Source: Soonwooa sp032078105
Lineage (GTDB): Bacteria > Bacteroidota > Bacteroidia > Flavobacteriales > Weeksellaceae
Assembly (NCBI GenBank): GCA_046269235.1
Contig: JBJZOS010000012.1
Span: 1 to 55,833, forward strand
DNA: 55,833 bases
Reading direction: 5' to 3'
Every line of letters begins with the position of its first letter. Position 1 is the first letter of the stretch. The notes beneath the pieces are model-generated. The model worked only from the letters and a program-made list of their open reading frames with translations. It was not told the DNA's origin and did no database searches. This document shows positions 1 to 7,331 of the stretch, in pieces. Both the position numbers and the translations under genes were made by a program.

Positions 1-120
1 ACCTCAAAGAAAATGTAAAATATAAATCCTACAAACGAAAAAAAATCCTAATTTAGAACCACAAAAAAACTGAAAAAATGTGTCAACTATTTCAGGATAA
101 TATACAAAATACCGCAAAAA

Positions 121-1347
121 ATGACGACTGCTTATTTTTCTAAAATTGAAAATGTAATTCTATCTAATTTATCAAAAACTAAACGAAATTTACAGATTGC
201 CGTAGCTTGGTTTACAAATCCAAAATTATCAAACCTTGCACAAGAACTTCACAAAAAAGGCATTAAAGTTGAAATTATTTTGAGTGATGATATAATTAAT
301 TTCAAAAACAAAAAAATAAATTTCCAAGAAATGATTGACAGCGGTATAGAAGTTAAAATAACTCGATTCCCAAATCTTATGCATAATAAATTTTGTATTA
401 TTGACAGTCGATTAGTCCTCTCAGGTTCATACAACTGGACTTTAACTGCTGAAAAAAATAATTTTGAAAACATTATTCTAAGTAATGATTTAAATATTGT
501 TTCACTTTTTAAGGATGAGTTTGTAAATATTTCACATAAGGCTGAAAACTTATTGGAGATAAATACCGAAAAAATGAACTCTTATATGAAAGAAGTTGAA
601 GAAAAAGAAGAAATCAAACTGTTAACATCTTTTCAAACCTCAATTGAAACCAATAATGAATTCTTGTTAGAAAATAACGCAGATAAAGAATTAGACAATG
701 AAGAAAAAGAGCAGTTTTATAAAGCTGAAATTTTGTATCTAAGAGGTAAACATCAAGAAGCAATTGATCTCTGTCTAGAGCTTTTAAAAAGTAATAAAGA
801 TATTCCACAATTTTATGAATTAATCGCGGCTTCAAAATGGAGACAAGGAAAATATAAAGAACAAGTTGAATATGCTCATAAAGCAGTAGAACTCGACAAT
901 CTTTATTATCCTGCATATAATACTTTGGGAATTGGTTATGGCAATTTAAAAAATGCGTCGAAATCTATTGAGAATTATCAAATTTGTATAACTGCAGAAC
1001 CTGAAGAATACATTTATTATAGAAATCGAGCTATTTCGTACCTTGAACTTGAAGCAGACAGTAATGTGCCAATAAAGTTAAGGAATCAGTTTACCCAAAA
1101 AGCTAATTCTGACCTTGAAAAAGTTATAGAACTTGCAACCAAAGAAGAAATTACAAAACCACATTATCAGCTTTTTTATTCTCGTGGAATTGCTTACTTA
1201 AATTTAAATAAATTTTATCCAGCAAAAAACGATTTCCTAAAAGCTATAGAATTATATAAAATTACAACACCAAATGAACAAGACTCAAACGAGTTAAAAG
1301 AAATAAAACACAATTTGAAATTAATTGAAAAAATCACAAAGAAATAA
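121..1347 (+). CDS. Phospholipase D-like nuclease domain fused to TPR repeats
   Basis: The N-terminal ~140 residues form one phospholipase D/HKD-like half-domain: H88-x-K90-x4-D95 (in LMHNKFCIID) followed by SGSYNWT. A charged linker (~150-200) leads to a C-terminal helical part with TPR-like spacing (~205-395; for example YYPAYNTLGIGYGNLKNASK). One HKD means it would have to dimerise to form a catalytic site, as in Nuc-type nucleases. In bacteria such fusions usually act as nucleases or effectors; that role here is inferred from the family. The gene stands alone, begins with ATG, and its TAA lies 3 bp before a long palindromic spacer, so it looks like a cassette gene. Alternatives are a membrane-lipid hydrolase or an uncharacterised toxin. 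Confidence 0.75.
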   Translation: MTTAYFSKIENVILSNLSKTKRNLQIAVAWFTNPKLSNLAQELHKKGIKVEIILSDDIINFKNKKINFQEMIDSGIEVKITRFPNLMHNKFCIIDSRLVLSGSYNWTLTAEKNNFENIILSNDLNIVSLFKDEFVNISHKAENLLEINTEKMNSYMKEVEEKEEIKLLTSFQTSIETNNEFLLENNADKELDNEEKEQFYKAEILYLRGKHQEAIDLCLELLKSNKDIPQFYELIAASKWRQGKYKEQVEYAHKAVELDNLYYPAYNTLGIGYGNLKNASKSIENYQICITAEPEEYIYYRNRAISYLELEADSNVPIKLRNQFTQKANSDLEKVIELATKEEITKPHYQLFYSRGIAYLNLNKFYPAKNDFLKAIELYKITTPNEQDSNELKEIKHNLKLIEKITKK

Positions 1348-1350
1348 AAT

Positions 1351-1553
1351 AGCCTGCAGATAACGGAAAAAGTATTTGCGAAGGGCGGGCTAAATTTAAC
1401 TGCAAGTTCAATTTCGACCGAACGAAGCAAATTGCTTTTTCAGATTGTTAAATTAAAAAAAATACAATATGAAAGGCAAGTTGCGACTAAATGCAACTGG
1501 TATTTCTATTAAAACTTCAACCCCGCCTTTTGCAAATACAATGTTAGCAGAAG
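1351..1553. repeat. Long palindromic cassette-like spacer, site 1
   Basis: The left arm (1351-1390, with GATAACGG and GTATTTGCGAAGGGCGGG) is the imperfect reverse complement of the right arm (1521-1553, CCCCGCCTTTTGCAAATACA then ATGTTAGCAG). About 130 bp lie between them. The arms match those at 2345-2546, 14661-14757 and the half sites at 3207, 18087 and 55438. The site sits between the PLD-TPR stop and the DUF3800 gene. It resembles a very long integron attC site in layout, but lacks the canonical RYYYAAC/GTTRRRY cores. Confidence 0.6.
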
Positions 1554-1685
1554 TTTTTATTTGTTTTTTAAATAATTATTTATTACATTTGCACAATAAT
1601 TGGCGGGTAAATCCTGAATAAAGAGTGATAAGTGTCATAAGTGTATTCTAAATACACCTCTTTCAGGGACTGCCTTTTTTCTTTT

Positions 1686-2342
1686 ATGGCAATTAATGTA
1701 TATTTAGATGAGAGTGGTGATTTAGGATGGAAGTTTACAGCTCCATTTAGAAGAGGCGGTTCAAGTAGATATATGACGATTGCTTTCGTTATTTGTCCAT
1801 CTGAAAAAAAGCATTTACTCAAGCGAATTGTTTCTAAAGTCTATTCTAGAATAAAAGCTACACCGGGAACTGAAGTAAAAGGAAGTTCTTTAAGTCAATC
1901 AGATAAAGAATTTGTAGCAAGACAAACTGTAAACTTGTTAAAAAAGCATCCAGATATTAAAATTGTTTACATCACAGTCCAAAAGGAAAATGTCCAGCCA
2001 CATATACAATCGGATAATAATTTGATTTACAATTATATGATGAGATTGGCTTTGTTAAAAGAAGTAGACCAATTTCCTGTAATTAATTTAATAAGAGATA
2101 ACAAATCTGTAAAAATTAAATCCGGTAATACACTTATTAATTATTTGCAGACTGAACTATATTTTTCACATGGTTCTTCGTCCAAACTTGTGGATATTCC
2201 TTCAGATAGTAAAGCAGTTCAAAATTTGATTTTTATAGATTGGATAAATAATTTAATTTGGGGACACTATGAAGATAAAAATTCATCACCATACAACATT
2301 TTAAGAACTCATATTCATTCTAATCAGCTGTTTTTTCGATAA
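1686..2342 (+). CDS. DUF3800 domain protein
   Basis: This 218-residue protein opens with INVYLDESGDLGW, the signature of DUF3800 (predicted RNase H-fold proteins, often found on mobile elements and near defence genes). A second acidic patch (LIRDNKS, ~135) and a late aspartate (IFIDWINN, ~190) fit the family's scattered acidic residues. I chose the ATG at 1686 over an upstream in-frame GTG at 1641 because the extra residues are not family-like and the domain starts at once after this Met. The gene lies between palindromic sites 1 and 2, and its TAA is 2 bp before site 2. Its biochemical role is not established; nuclease activity is a fold-based guess. Confidence 0.8.
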   Translation: MAINVYLDESGDLGWKFTAPFRRGGSSRYMTIAFVICPSEKKHLLKRIVSKVYSRIKATPGTEVKGSSLSQSDKEFVARQTVNLLKKHPDIKIVYITVQKENVQPHIQSDNNLIYNYMMRLALLKEVDQFPVINLIRDNKSVKIKSGNTLINYLQTELYFSHGSSSKLVDIPSDSKAVQNLIFIDWINNLIWGHYEDKNSSPYNILRTHIHSNQLFFR

Positions 2343-2344
2343 AA

Positions 2345-2546
2345 TTTCTGCTAACATTGTATTGGCGAAATGCGGGGGAAAATGCAAAGTTGAAAAGCAG
2401 AAAAAATAATACGCTCATGCTTTTCAATTCCACCATTTTTAGTAATTTAGTTTCATTGAAAAAGCATATGCTACGTTTGGTCGAAAATTGAACTGAAGTT
2501 CATTTTTAGCCCGCACTTCGCCAATACTTTTTCCGTTAGCAGAAAT
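2345..2546. repeat. Long palindromic cassette-like spacer, site 2
   Basis: The left arm 2345-2377 reads TTTCTGCTAACATTGTATTG then GCGAAATGCGGGG. The right arm 2508-2546 is its near reverse complement (CCCGCACTTCGCCAATAC, then CCGTTAGCAGAAA). The inner loop of ~130 bp contains further inverted segments. The site starts 2 bp after the DUF3800 stop and ends 21 bp before the next gene's ATG. Confidence 0.65.
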
Positions 2547-2567
2547 CGTTTCCAATACTATTTTCCA

Positions 2568-3206
2568 ATGTCAAAATCGATTAAACAATTTATATCGGAA
2601 ATTGAAAACTCAATTGAAAAAGACCAATTGAGCAATGAAGAAATCGATAATTTAAATAATATGTTGTATGAAAATCAAAAAATTTCTTTAGAAGGAATTA
2701 ATAAATATTATCTTATTAATTTAACAATAATAGTTTCTCATATATTAATTCAAAATGAAATTTTAGATAGTCTTAATGTTTTTGAATTTAACATAGCTAA
2801 TAAAAATTTTATCTCACTTACAATTCCTATTTGTTCATCCTTTTTAAATTTTATTATTCTATCTCATTTAACGAATTATATAATTATAGATGAAACAGTA
2901 AGAAATTTACAAATAAAAAGATATCCAAAAATTCACAAAAATTTAAGAGAACTACTGTTTATACCAACATTTTTTGAATCCTTAAATTTTAGGCATAAGT
3001 TAAATGGCAGTTTTATATCTGAACTTAAACTTGTAATTGTTACTATTATTATAGGTTTATCACCATTTATATACTTAATTTATACACAAATAAAATTATT
3101 TTTAGAATATTATAATAAAATAGAGGTCTTATTAATTTTGTTCTCTATTTATATGTCGTATAAGTCATTAGAAATATTTTACAAATTAATAAAATCATCT
3201 TTATGA
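2568..3206 (+). CDS. Hypothetical membrane protein (cassette gene)
   Basis: I do not recognise this 212-residue protein. Residues 1-45 are charged and helical. Hydrophobic segments follow at ~45-63, ~80-105, ~152-172 and ~183-200, with a basic loop (RNLQIKRYPKIHK) between the second and third, so it is probably a polytopic inner-membrane protein. It begins 21 bp after palindromic site 2 and its TGA abuts site 3. Single small membrane proteins in arrays of this kind are often toxins or immunity/effector proteins, but nothing in the sequence proves this. Confidence 0.55.
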   Translation: MSKSIKQFISEIENSIEKDQLSNEEIDNLNNMLYENQKISLEGINKYYLINLTIIVSHILIQNEILDSLNVFEFNIANKNFISLTIPICSSFLNFIILSHLTNYIIIDETVRNLQIKRYPKIHKNLRELLFIPTFFESLNFRHKLNGSFISELKLVIVTIIIGLSPFIYLIYTQIKLFLEYYNKIEVLLILFSIYMSYKSLEIFYKLIKSSL

Positions 3207-3427
3207 CTTCTGCTAACATAGGTTTTGCAAAATGCGGGGTTGAATATTTAATAGAAAAACTTACCCCAAATTACCTCTTCAGATTAAACTTCAAATTGTT
3301 CAAAAAGTAACCAACGGACAGATTTCTATCAATCATTCTGCTAAAACGTATGAAATATCCAGATCAACAATAGATTATTGGGTTAAAAAATTAGCTACTT
3401 TTAATTAAAAATCTATTGGTATGAGTA
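3205..3427 (+). repeat. 223-bp direct repeat, copy 1: palindrome half-site plus IS3-type orfA remnant
   Basis: It matches 55436-55658 colinearly with about 15 mismatches. It contains the left arm of a cassette-like palindrome (CTTCTGCTAACATA, then AATGCGGGG) followed by a remnant of an IS3-family OrfA. The remnant's readable C-terminal part is a helix-turn-helix (INHSAKTYEISRSTIDYWVK) that ends in TAA. No right palindrome arm follows. Homology stops just after ATGAGTA, where the alcohol dehydrogenase debris begins, so the IS is truncated here. Confidence 0.7.
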
Positions 3428-3432
3428 TAGTA

Positions 3433-4014
3433 GGGCCTCGAAAAGTGTTATTCTAAAAAATGCTGGTCAGGTTATTGTAGTAGATACTCAAGAATATAGC
3501 TTTGACCAAATTAAAAGATTAAGAGGGTGTGAAACTATTTTGCGGAAAGATGGGAAAGATGTAATTGAACACATATGAAACCCGATCCATGTTCGTGGTG
3601 CAGATTTATATATAGATGCTGTAGGATTCGAACCAGGTTGAAATCTAATAGATAAAGCAAATGCAGTTATTAACTTGGAGAAAAGTTCAATTAAAGTGGT
3701 AGAAGCTTCTATGAGTGCAGTTCGCAGAGGCGGTAAGGTTTCCTTTGTTGGAGTTTATCTCTACAATTATGATAATTTTAAAGTCGGTCAAATACTCAAT
3801 AAAGGATTAAGAATACAGGCGAGACAGTCTACAGTACATGCCATTATCGATGAATTATTAGAATATGTAAAGATGGAAAATTAGTCCCAGACGATATTAT
3901 CACATATCGACTGTCAACAAAGTAAGTCCTAAAGGTTACGACATCTTTTACAAAAAAGAGGATGCCCATGTAAAGGTGGTTTAGATCCGTGGATTAAAAT
4001 AACAAATAATTAAA
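3433..4014 (+). pseudogene. Degraded zinc-type alcohol dehydrogenase
   Basis: Readable pieces in several frames match the C-terminal half of a zinc-dependent alcohol dehydrogenase: ADLYIDAVGFEPG, then EASMSAVRRGGKVSFVGVY, then GLRIQARQSTVHAIIDELLE. An in-frame TGA, a further TGA after the glycine-rich segment and later frameshifts interrupt it. The N-terminal catalytic zinc domain is missing; the gene is cut at the IS3 remnant. The longest intact stretch is 3675-3884. It is certainly broken and probably silent. Confidence 0.7.
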
Positions 4015-4099
4015 TAAAAACCTGCTTTTAGCACGTGTTTTCTTATATGCGATATCAAATAGGAGAGAATTATTGTTAACCAATTTATATAAATCAGTA

Positions 4100-4453
4100 T
4101 TAAAATCTAACGCCTTTAATTTTAGTAAAATATTCTATTTTATCCTGTACTATTTCTTTGGTAAGATTTCTCTGTTCGTAAAATAAATAAACCTGATTTA
4201 GAAAACTAAAAATTTCTTCATCTACCATTGCAGATAAATAAACGTACAACTCCGTGCGCTCAGGATCGTCAAAATACTCTTCATCAAAGTTGACAATAGT
4301 ATCCGCAGAATTCTTCCACCGCTGTTTAAAATATCCGTCAAATTCAATGTCTTTTTCTATAGCACAAGAACGTATCAACTCCATTGCATCACAGTAAGTG
4401 TAATCTGGATCTTCAAGAATATGTTGAAAACTGAGGTCAAATAATTTTTTCAA
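4100..4453 (-). CDS. Hypothetical acidic protein, 117 aa
   Basis: I do not recognise this family. The protein is short, acidic and apparently helical, with no signal peptide or membrane segment (starts MKKLFDLSFQHILEDPDYTY, ends YFTKIKGVRF). On the same strand just upstream, 4471-4563 encodes about 30 residues ending KKHPE in an open frame without ATG, possibly a remnant of another gene. Intact reading frame and normal composition suggest a real gene; the function is unknown. Confidence 0.5.
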   Translation of the reverse strand: MKKLFDLSFQHILEDPDYTYCDAMELIRSCAIEKDIEFDGYFKQRWKNSADTIVNFDEEYFDDPERTELYVYLSAMVDEEIFSFLNQVYLFYEQRNLTKEIVQDKIEYFTKIKGVRF

Positions 4454-4625
4454 TTCGTAAGTGAATAAAATTACTCAGGATGTTTCTTTAAAATATTTTG
4501 AATCTGCTCATCCTCGTGAAATTTAGTTTTCAATAGCGGTCCATCTTTTAGAAAAATTTCCAACTATATACATCCATATTGGATTTACTTGCTAAATATC
4601 GCTGATTAAAAAATTAATTATACCA

Positions 4626-5258
4626 TTAAAATAGAGTTTGTGGTATTTTATTGGGCTCTAAATTTACAGCCACCAACTTTGGATCAAAGGTAGGAAATGT
4701 AAATTCTTCTATGGGTTCGTCATTTAAAAATTTATCAGCCATTTTTGCATTAAGACAAATAGGCATTCTAAGTTTAGAATTATGAACTACGCTCATTAAT
4801 GAATTTGAAATTGTTGTTACTAACCCAAAACCTATTTCCTCATTATCCCATATATCGTAAAAAGCAGCAATATAAAAATGGTCGCAATCTTTCCAGTGCA
4901 TCCTATGCTTAACTTTTAAAGGCGTCTTCTTTCCAGGATTTGTAACGTGCATCCAATCATAGAATCCAGTAACGGGAACTATACACCGATTATTTTCAAC
5001 TTTTTTATAGAATGTATGAGATTTTTCAGCAGTTAGATTAATTCCTTTTGCGGGTTTATCTTTCGGAATATCTTTATTTATTCCCCATGTGGCGTGCGTA
5101 ATCTTTCGACCTTCATTTTCTAATACAACAGGAATTGCAGGTCGTTGAAATGCATTTATTTCATGCGAATAATAATAATTATTTTCAACAATTTCAGCTT
5201 TAAGTTCCTCTGATACTTCAGAAATGGAAATACCGTAATTATCAACTCGATTACACAT
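4626..5258 (-). CDS. SRAP-family protein (YedK/HMCES-like), abasic-site DNA-protein crosslinking
   Basis: The protein starts MCNR, giving the catalytic Cys2 exposed after Met removal. It has the other SRAP motifs: INLTAEKS (~73-80, the NARAE region), CIVPVTGFYDWMH (~92-104) and HNSKLRMPICL (His159). Family members crosslink to abasic sites in single-stranded DNA and shield them. The usual acidic residue of GFYEW is Asp101 here, a conservative change. At 210 residues it has family length. SRAP genes are often carried on plasmids and phages, where they may protect incoming ssDNA; that role here is inference. Confidence 0.88.
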   Translation of the reverse strand: MCNRVDNYGISISEVSEELKAEIVENNYYYSHEINAFQRPAIPVVLENEGRKITHATWGINKDIPKDKPAKGINLTAEKSHTFYKKVENNRCIVPVTGFYDWMHVTNPGKKTPLKVKHRMHWKDCDHFYIAAFYDIWDNEEIGFGLVTTISNSLMSVVHNSKLRMPICLNAKMADKFLNDEPIEEFTFPTFDPKLVAVNLEPNKIPQTLF

Positions 5259-5366
5259 TATTATATATTTAGAACCTAAAAAAAATCAATAATTATACCA
5301 GGAAATCTTATAGTCAGAAAAAATATTTATTTAACGAAAATAGACTTTTAGCACTTCTTATTACTG

Positions 5367-5648
5367 CTATTTTTCCATTTGATGTATTGGAACAGCCTTA
5401 TTGCAAACCAAATACGTGAAATATGATTTAGCTTTTGTTTTTGAATCTACAAAAATTTCACTTTTCCATTTTATGGTTAATTCCCAAGTATCCCATTTTC
5501 GTATTTTGAGATCATAGGGATCCAGATCATAAAACAGTACTTCAAAATGTTGTTTTTCTTTGTCACCAAGAAATTCTACGATGACCGATTGCGGAAGTTT
5601 TCCTTGTTTTGGCTCAACTGTTTCTCTTATAATTGCCTGGAGTTTCAT
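5367..5648 (-). CDS. Small hypothetical protein, possible OB-fold
   Basis: This 93-residue protein is rich in alternating beta segments (QSVIVEFLGDKEKQHFEVLF, then KIRKWDTWELTIKWKSEIFV). The pattern recalls small OB-fold proteins such as the DUF3127 group, but similarity is weak and only by eye. It lies 108 bp upstream of the SRAP gene on the same strand and could share its transcript. A single-strand DNA-binding role would fit that neighbour but is unproven. Confidence 0.45.
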   Translation of the reverse strand: MKLQAIIRETVEPKQGKLPQSVIVEFLGDKEKQHFEVLFYDLDPYDLKIRKWDTWELTIKWKSEIFVDSKTKAKSYFTYLVCNKAVPIHQMEK

Positions 5649-5747
5649 ATAGCAAATATAGAAATGAATTGTACAAGTTATAAAAACAACTTGGCTACAA
5701 TTTGTATCAAACTACCATAACTTAATTATTTAACTCGAATTTTTGAT

Positions 5748-6172
5748 TTAGCCATTAATAATTTCTCCACCATTAGGATGAAGCACTTGACCATTAATGT
5801 AACTAGAATCTTCACTGGCAAGAAATAGATAGGAAGGAGCAACTTCATTTGGCATTCCCGCACGTTCCATGGGTGAATCACTTCCAAATTCTGAATTTTT
5901 CTTTGCATCAAAAGATGAGACAATCATGGGAGTCAAAATTGGACCAGGTGCGACGGCATCTACGCGAATACCTTTATCAATAAGTTGCAAGGAAAGACTT
6001 CTGGTAAAGGAGATAATTGCACCCTTGGTAGCGGAATAATCGAGAAGGCTTGGACTACCTCTATATGCAGTTACCGACGACGTATTGATGATAGTGCTTC
6101 CTATTTTAAGGTAAGGAAGTGCATATTTTGTAATATCTAGTAATTTAGTCCTAAATACATTTTTTTTACCAA
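5748..6172 (-). pseudogene. Truncated SDR-family oxidoreductase
   Basis: The open frame reads continuously as the C-terminal two thirds of a short-chain dehydrogenase: GSTIINTSSVTAYRGS, the catalytic YSATKGA (Tyr-x3-Lys), then RVDAVAPGPILTPM and SSYINGQVLHPNGGEI. The N-terminal Rossmann part with the GxxxGxG cofactor motif is absent, and the frame is closed upstream by a TGA at a poly-A tract, with no usable ATG. It resembles the YhdF/GsiB-type glucose dehydrogenase-like SDRs common in soil Bacteroidetes. It is a broken gene. Confidence 0.8.
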
Positions 6173-6285
6173 TAATTCTTTTTTTTCATTTTATTCTTAT
6201 GAATCTCAATATATAAATTTAACATATATTATAATTTGATGGCATACTCATTGGTTCTTTATAGGTAACCTAAAAATAAAATATT

Positions 6286-6735
6286 ATGAATAATCCAACA
6301 GTATCAACATTGAATGATCTTTTACAAATCACAAATGATCGAATTGAAGGTTTCAACAAAGTTGAAGATAAGGTGTGGGAAAAATATCCTAATCTTAAAT
6401 CAGATTATACCAATATGGTTGATCAGTCGCAAAAAATGAGACTAGAACTTAGGAGTTTAATCGCTGAAAGAAATGGAGATGCAGATGATTCAACTACCGT
6501 AGCAGGAGGGCTACACCGTACTTGGATTGATGTAAAAAATGCTTTTTCAAGCGATAATGCAGAATCAACTTTAGAAAATGTTACCTTCGGCGAAAATGCA
6601 GCAGTTGAAGCTTACGAAAAGGCTTTGGATAGCGGTGATTTATGCCCTGAAAGTTCGAGAGTAGTTCAGGATCAACTTCACAGTTTAAAAGCATCTTATG
6701 AGAAATTTAAAAATTTAGAAAATCGACACGACTAA
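6286..6735 (+). CDS. DUF2383 / PA2169-family four-helix-bundle protein
   Basis: This 149-residue all-helical protein matches the PA2169/DUF2383 family (ferritin-like four-helix bundle) in length and pattern: NDLLQITNDRIEGFNKVEDK, LIAERNGDADDSTTVAGGLH, then the acidic helix NVTFGENAAVEAYEKALDSG. Family members are usually stress-related (often with general stress or envelope genes); their biochemical function is unclear. It begins at an ATG and is followed 34 bp downstream by a strong terminator, so it is a monocistronic unit. It looks like host-type chromosome content rather than conjugation machinery. Confidence 0.8.
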   Translation: MNNPTVSTLNDLLQITNDRIEGFNKVEDKVWEKYPNLKSDYTNMVDQSQKMRLELRSLIAERNGDADDSTTVAGGLHRTWIDVKNAFSSDNAESTLENVTFGENAAVEAYEKALDSGDLCPESSRVVQDQLHSLKASYEKFKNLENRHD

Positions 6736-6768
6736 CGAATCTGATTTTTATAATTTCGCCTATTATTT

Positions 6769-6802
6769 AAAAAGCCGTCCTATTCAACTGGGACGGCTTT
6801 TT
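6769..6802 (+). terminator. Rho-independent terminator of the DUF2383 gene
   Basis: AAAAAGCCGTCC and GGGACGGCTTTTT form a near-perfect stem around a 9-nt loop, followed by T residues. The flanking A/T tracts make it potentially bidirectional, so it may also end transcripts of the small gene at 6851-7006. Confidence 0.9.
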
Positions 6803-6850
6803 AATGAGTAAAAACTTTAAACTTGTTTAGTTCTCAATATAAAAATTTAG

Positions 6851-7006
6851 TTACTCTTTAATAGGTTGCTGTTCTCCGGTAGGCAAGTCTTGAAACAAAT
6901 CAGGGAAAAAGGTAAGAAATATAAAATAAGAAATAATTGCAATAACAATTGCCACGATTCCTATAATCACAATTGTTGCAGGTTTGTTTTTTTTCGATGG
7001 CTCCAT
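6851..7006 (-). CDS. Small single-pass membrane protein, 51 aa
   Basis: An ATG at 7006 opens a frame encoding MEPSKKNKPATIVIIGIVAI and then a hydrophobic stretch through ISYFIFLTFFPDL, ending GEQQPIKE and TAA. A charged N terminus, one ~22-residue membrane segment and a polar tail are typical of small inner-membrane proteins of unknown role in Flavobacteriia. It faces the DUF2383 gene and the bidirectional terminator lies between them. Confidence 0.6.
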   Translation of the reverse strand: MEPSKKNKPATIVIIGIVAIVIAIISYFIFLTFFPDLFQDLPTGEQQPIKE

Positions 7007-7331
7007 GATTTCTTGTTTTAATGTTTGCTTTTTTAATACAATTTTTAGACCATAACCTAGTCTATCGTAACATCTTTTGTTATGCTTAATAATAAACTCA
7101 GCTGTTTTTGTTTTTATACTTTAACAGTTATAAATAATTAAACTACACTATCGAGTGAATAAGCAACTCTTCTAATATTATTTATATGTCACGAATTTCA
7201 AATCCGAACTATCTGGTGAACCTTCGATTTGTCTTGACACAAAAGTTATAAAAGGTGAAGGTTTGTTTTTTTTATCAAATATTTTTTCTGTAAAAATAAT
7301 AGATATGGAATGGTATAAGTTGATTGTCATT
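7007..7331. other. Intergenic region, nothing recognised
   Basis: AT-rich sequence between the small membrane protein and the helicase stop codon. I see no convincing ORF, repeat or RNA. Confidence 0.5.

Noticed and set aside
1351..2546. A classical mobile integron
   Set aside because: No intI-type integrase is seen in the window and the palindromes lack canonical attC cores, so only an attC-like description is justified.
3627..3637. GGATTCGAACC, resembling a tRNA T-arm
   Set aside because: No acceptor, D or anticodon stems fit around it, and the bases code for AVGFEP in the alcohol dehydrogenase pseudogene.
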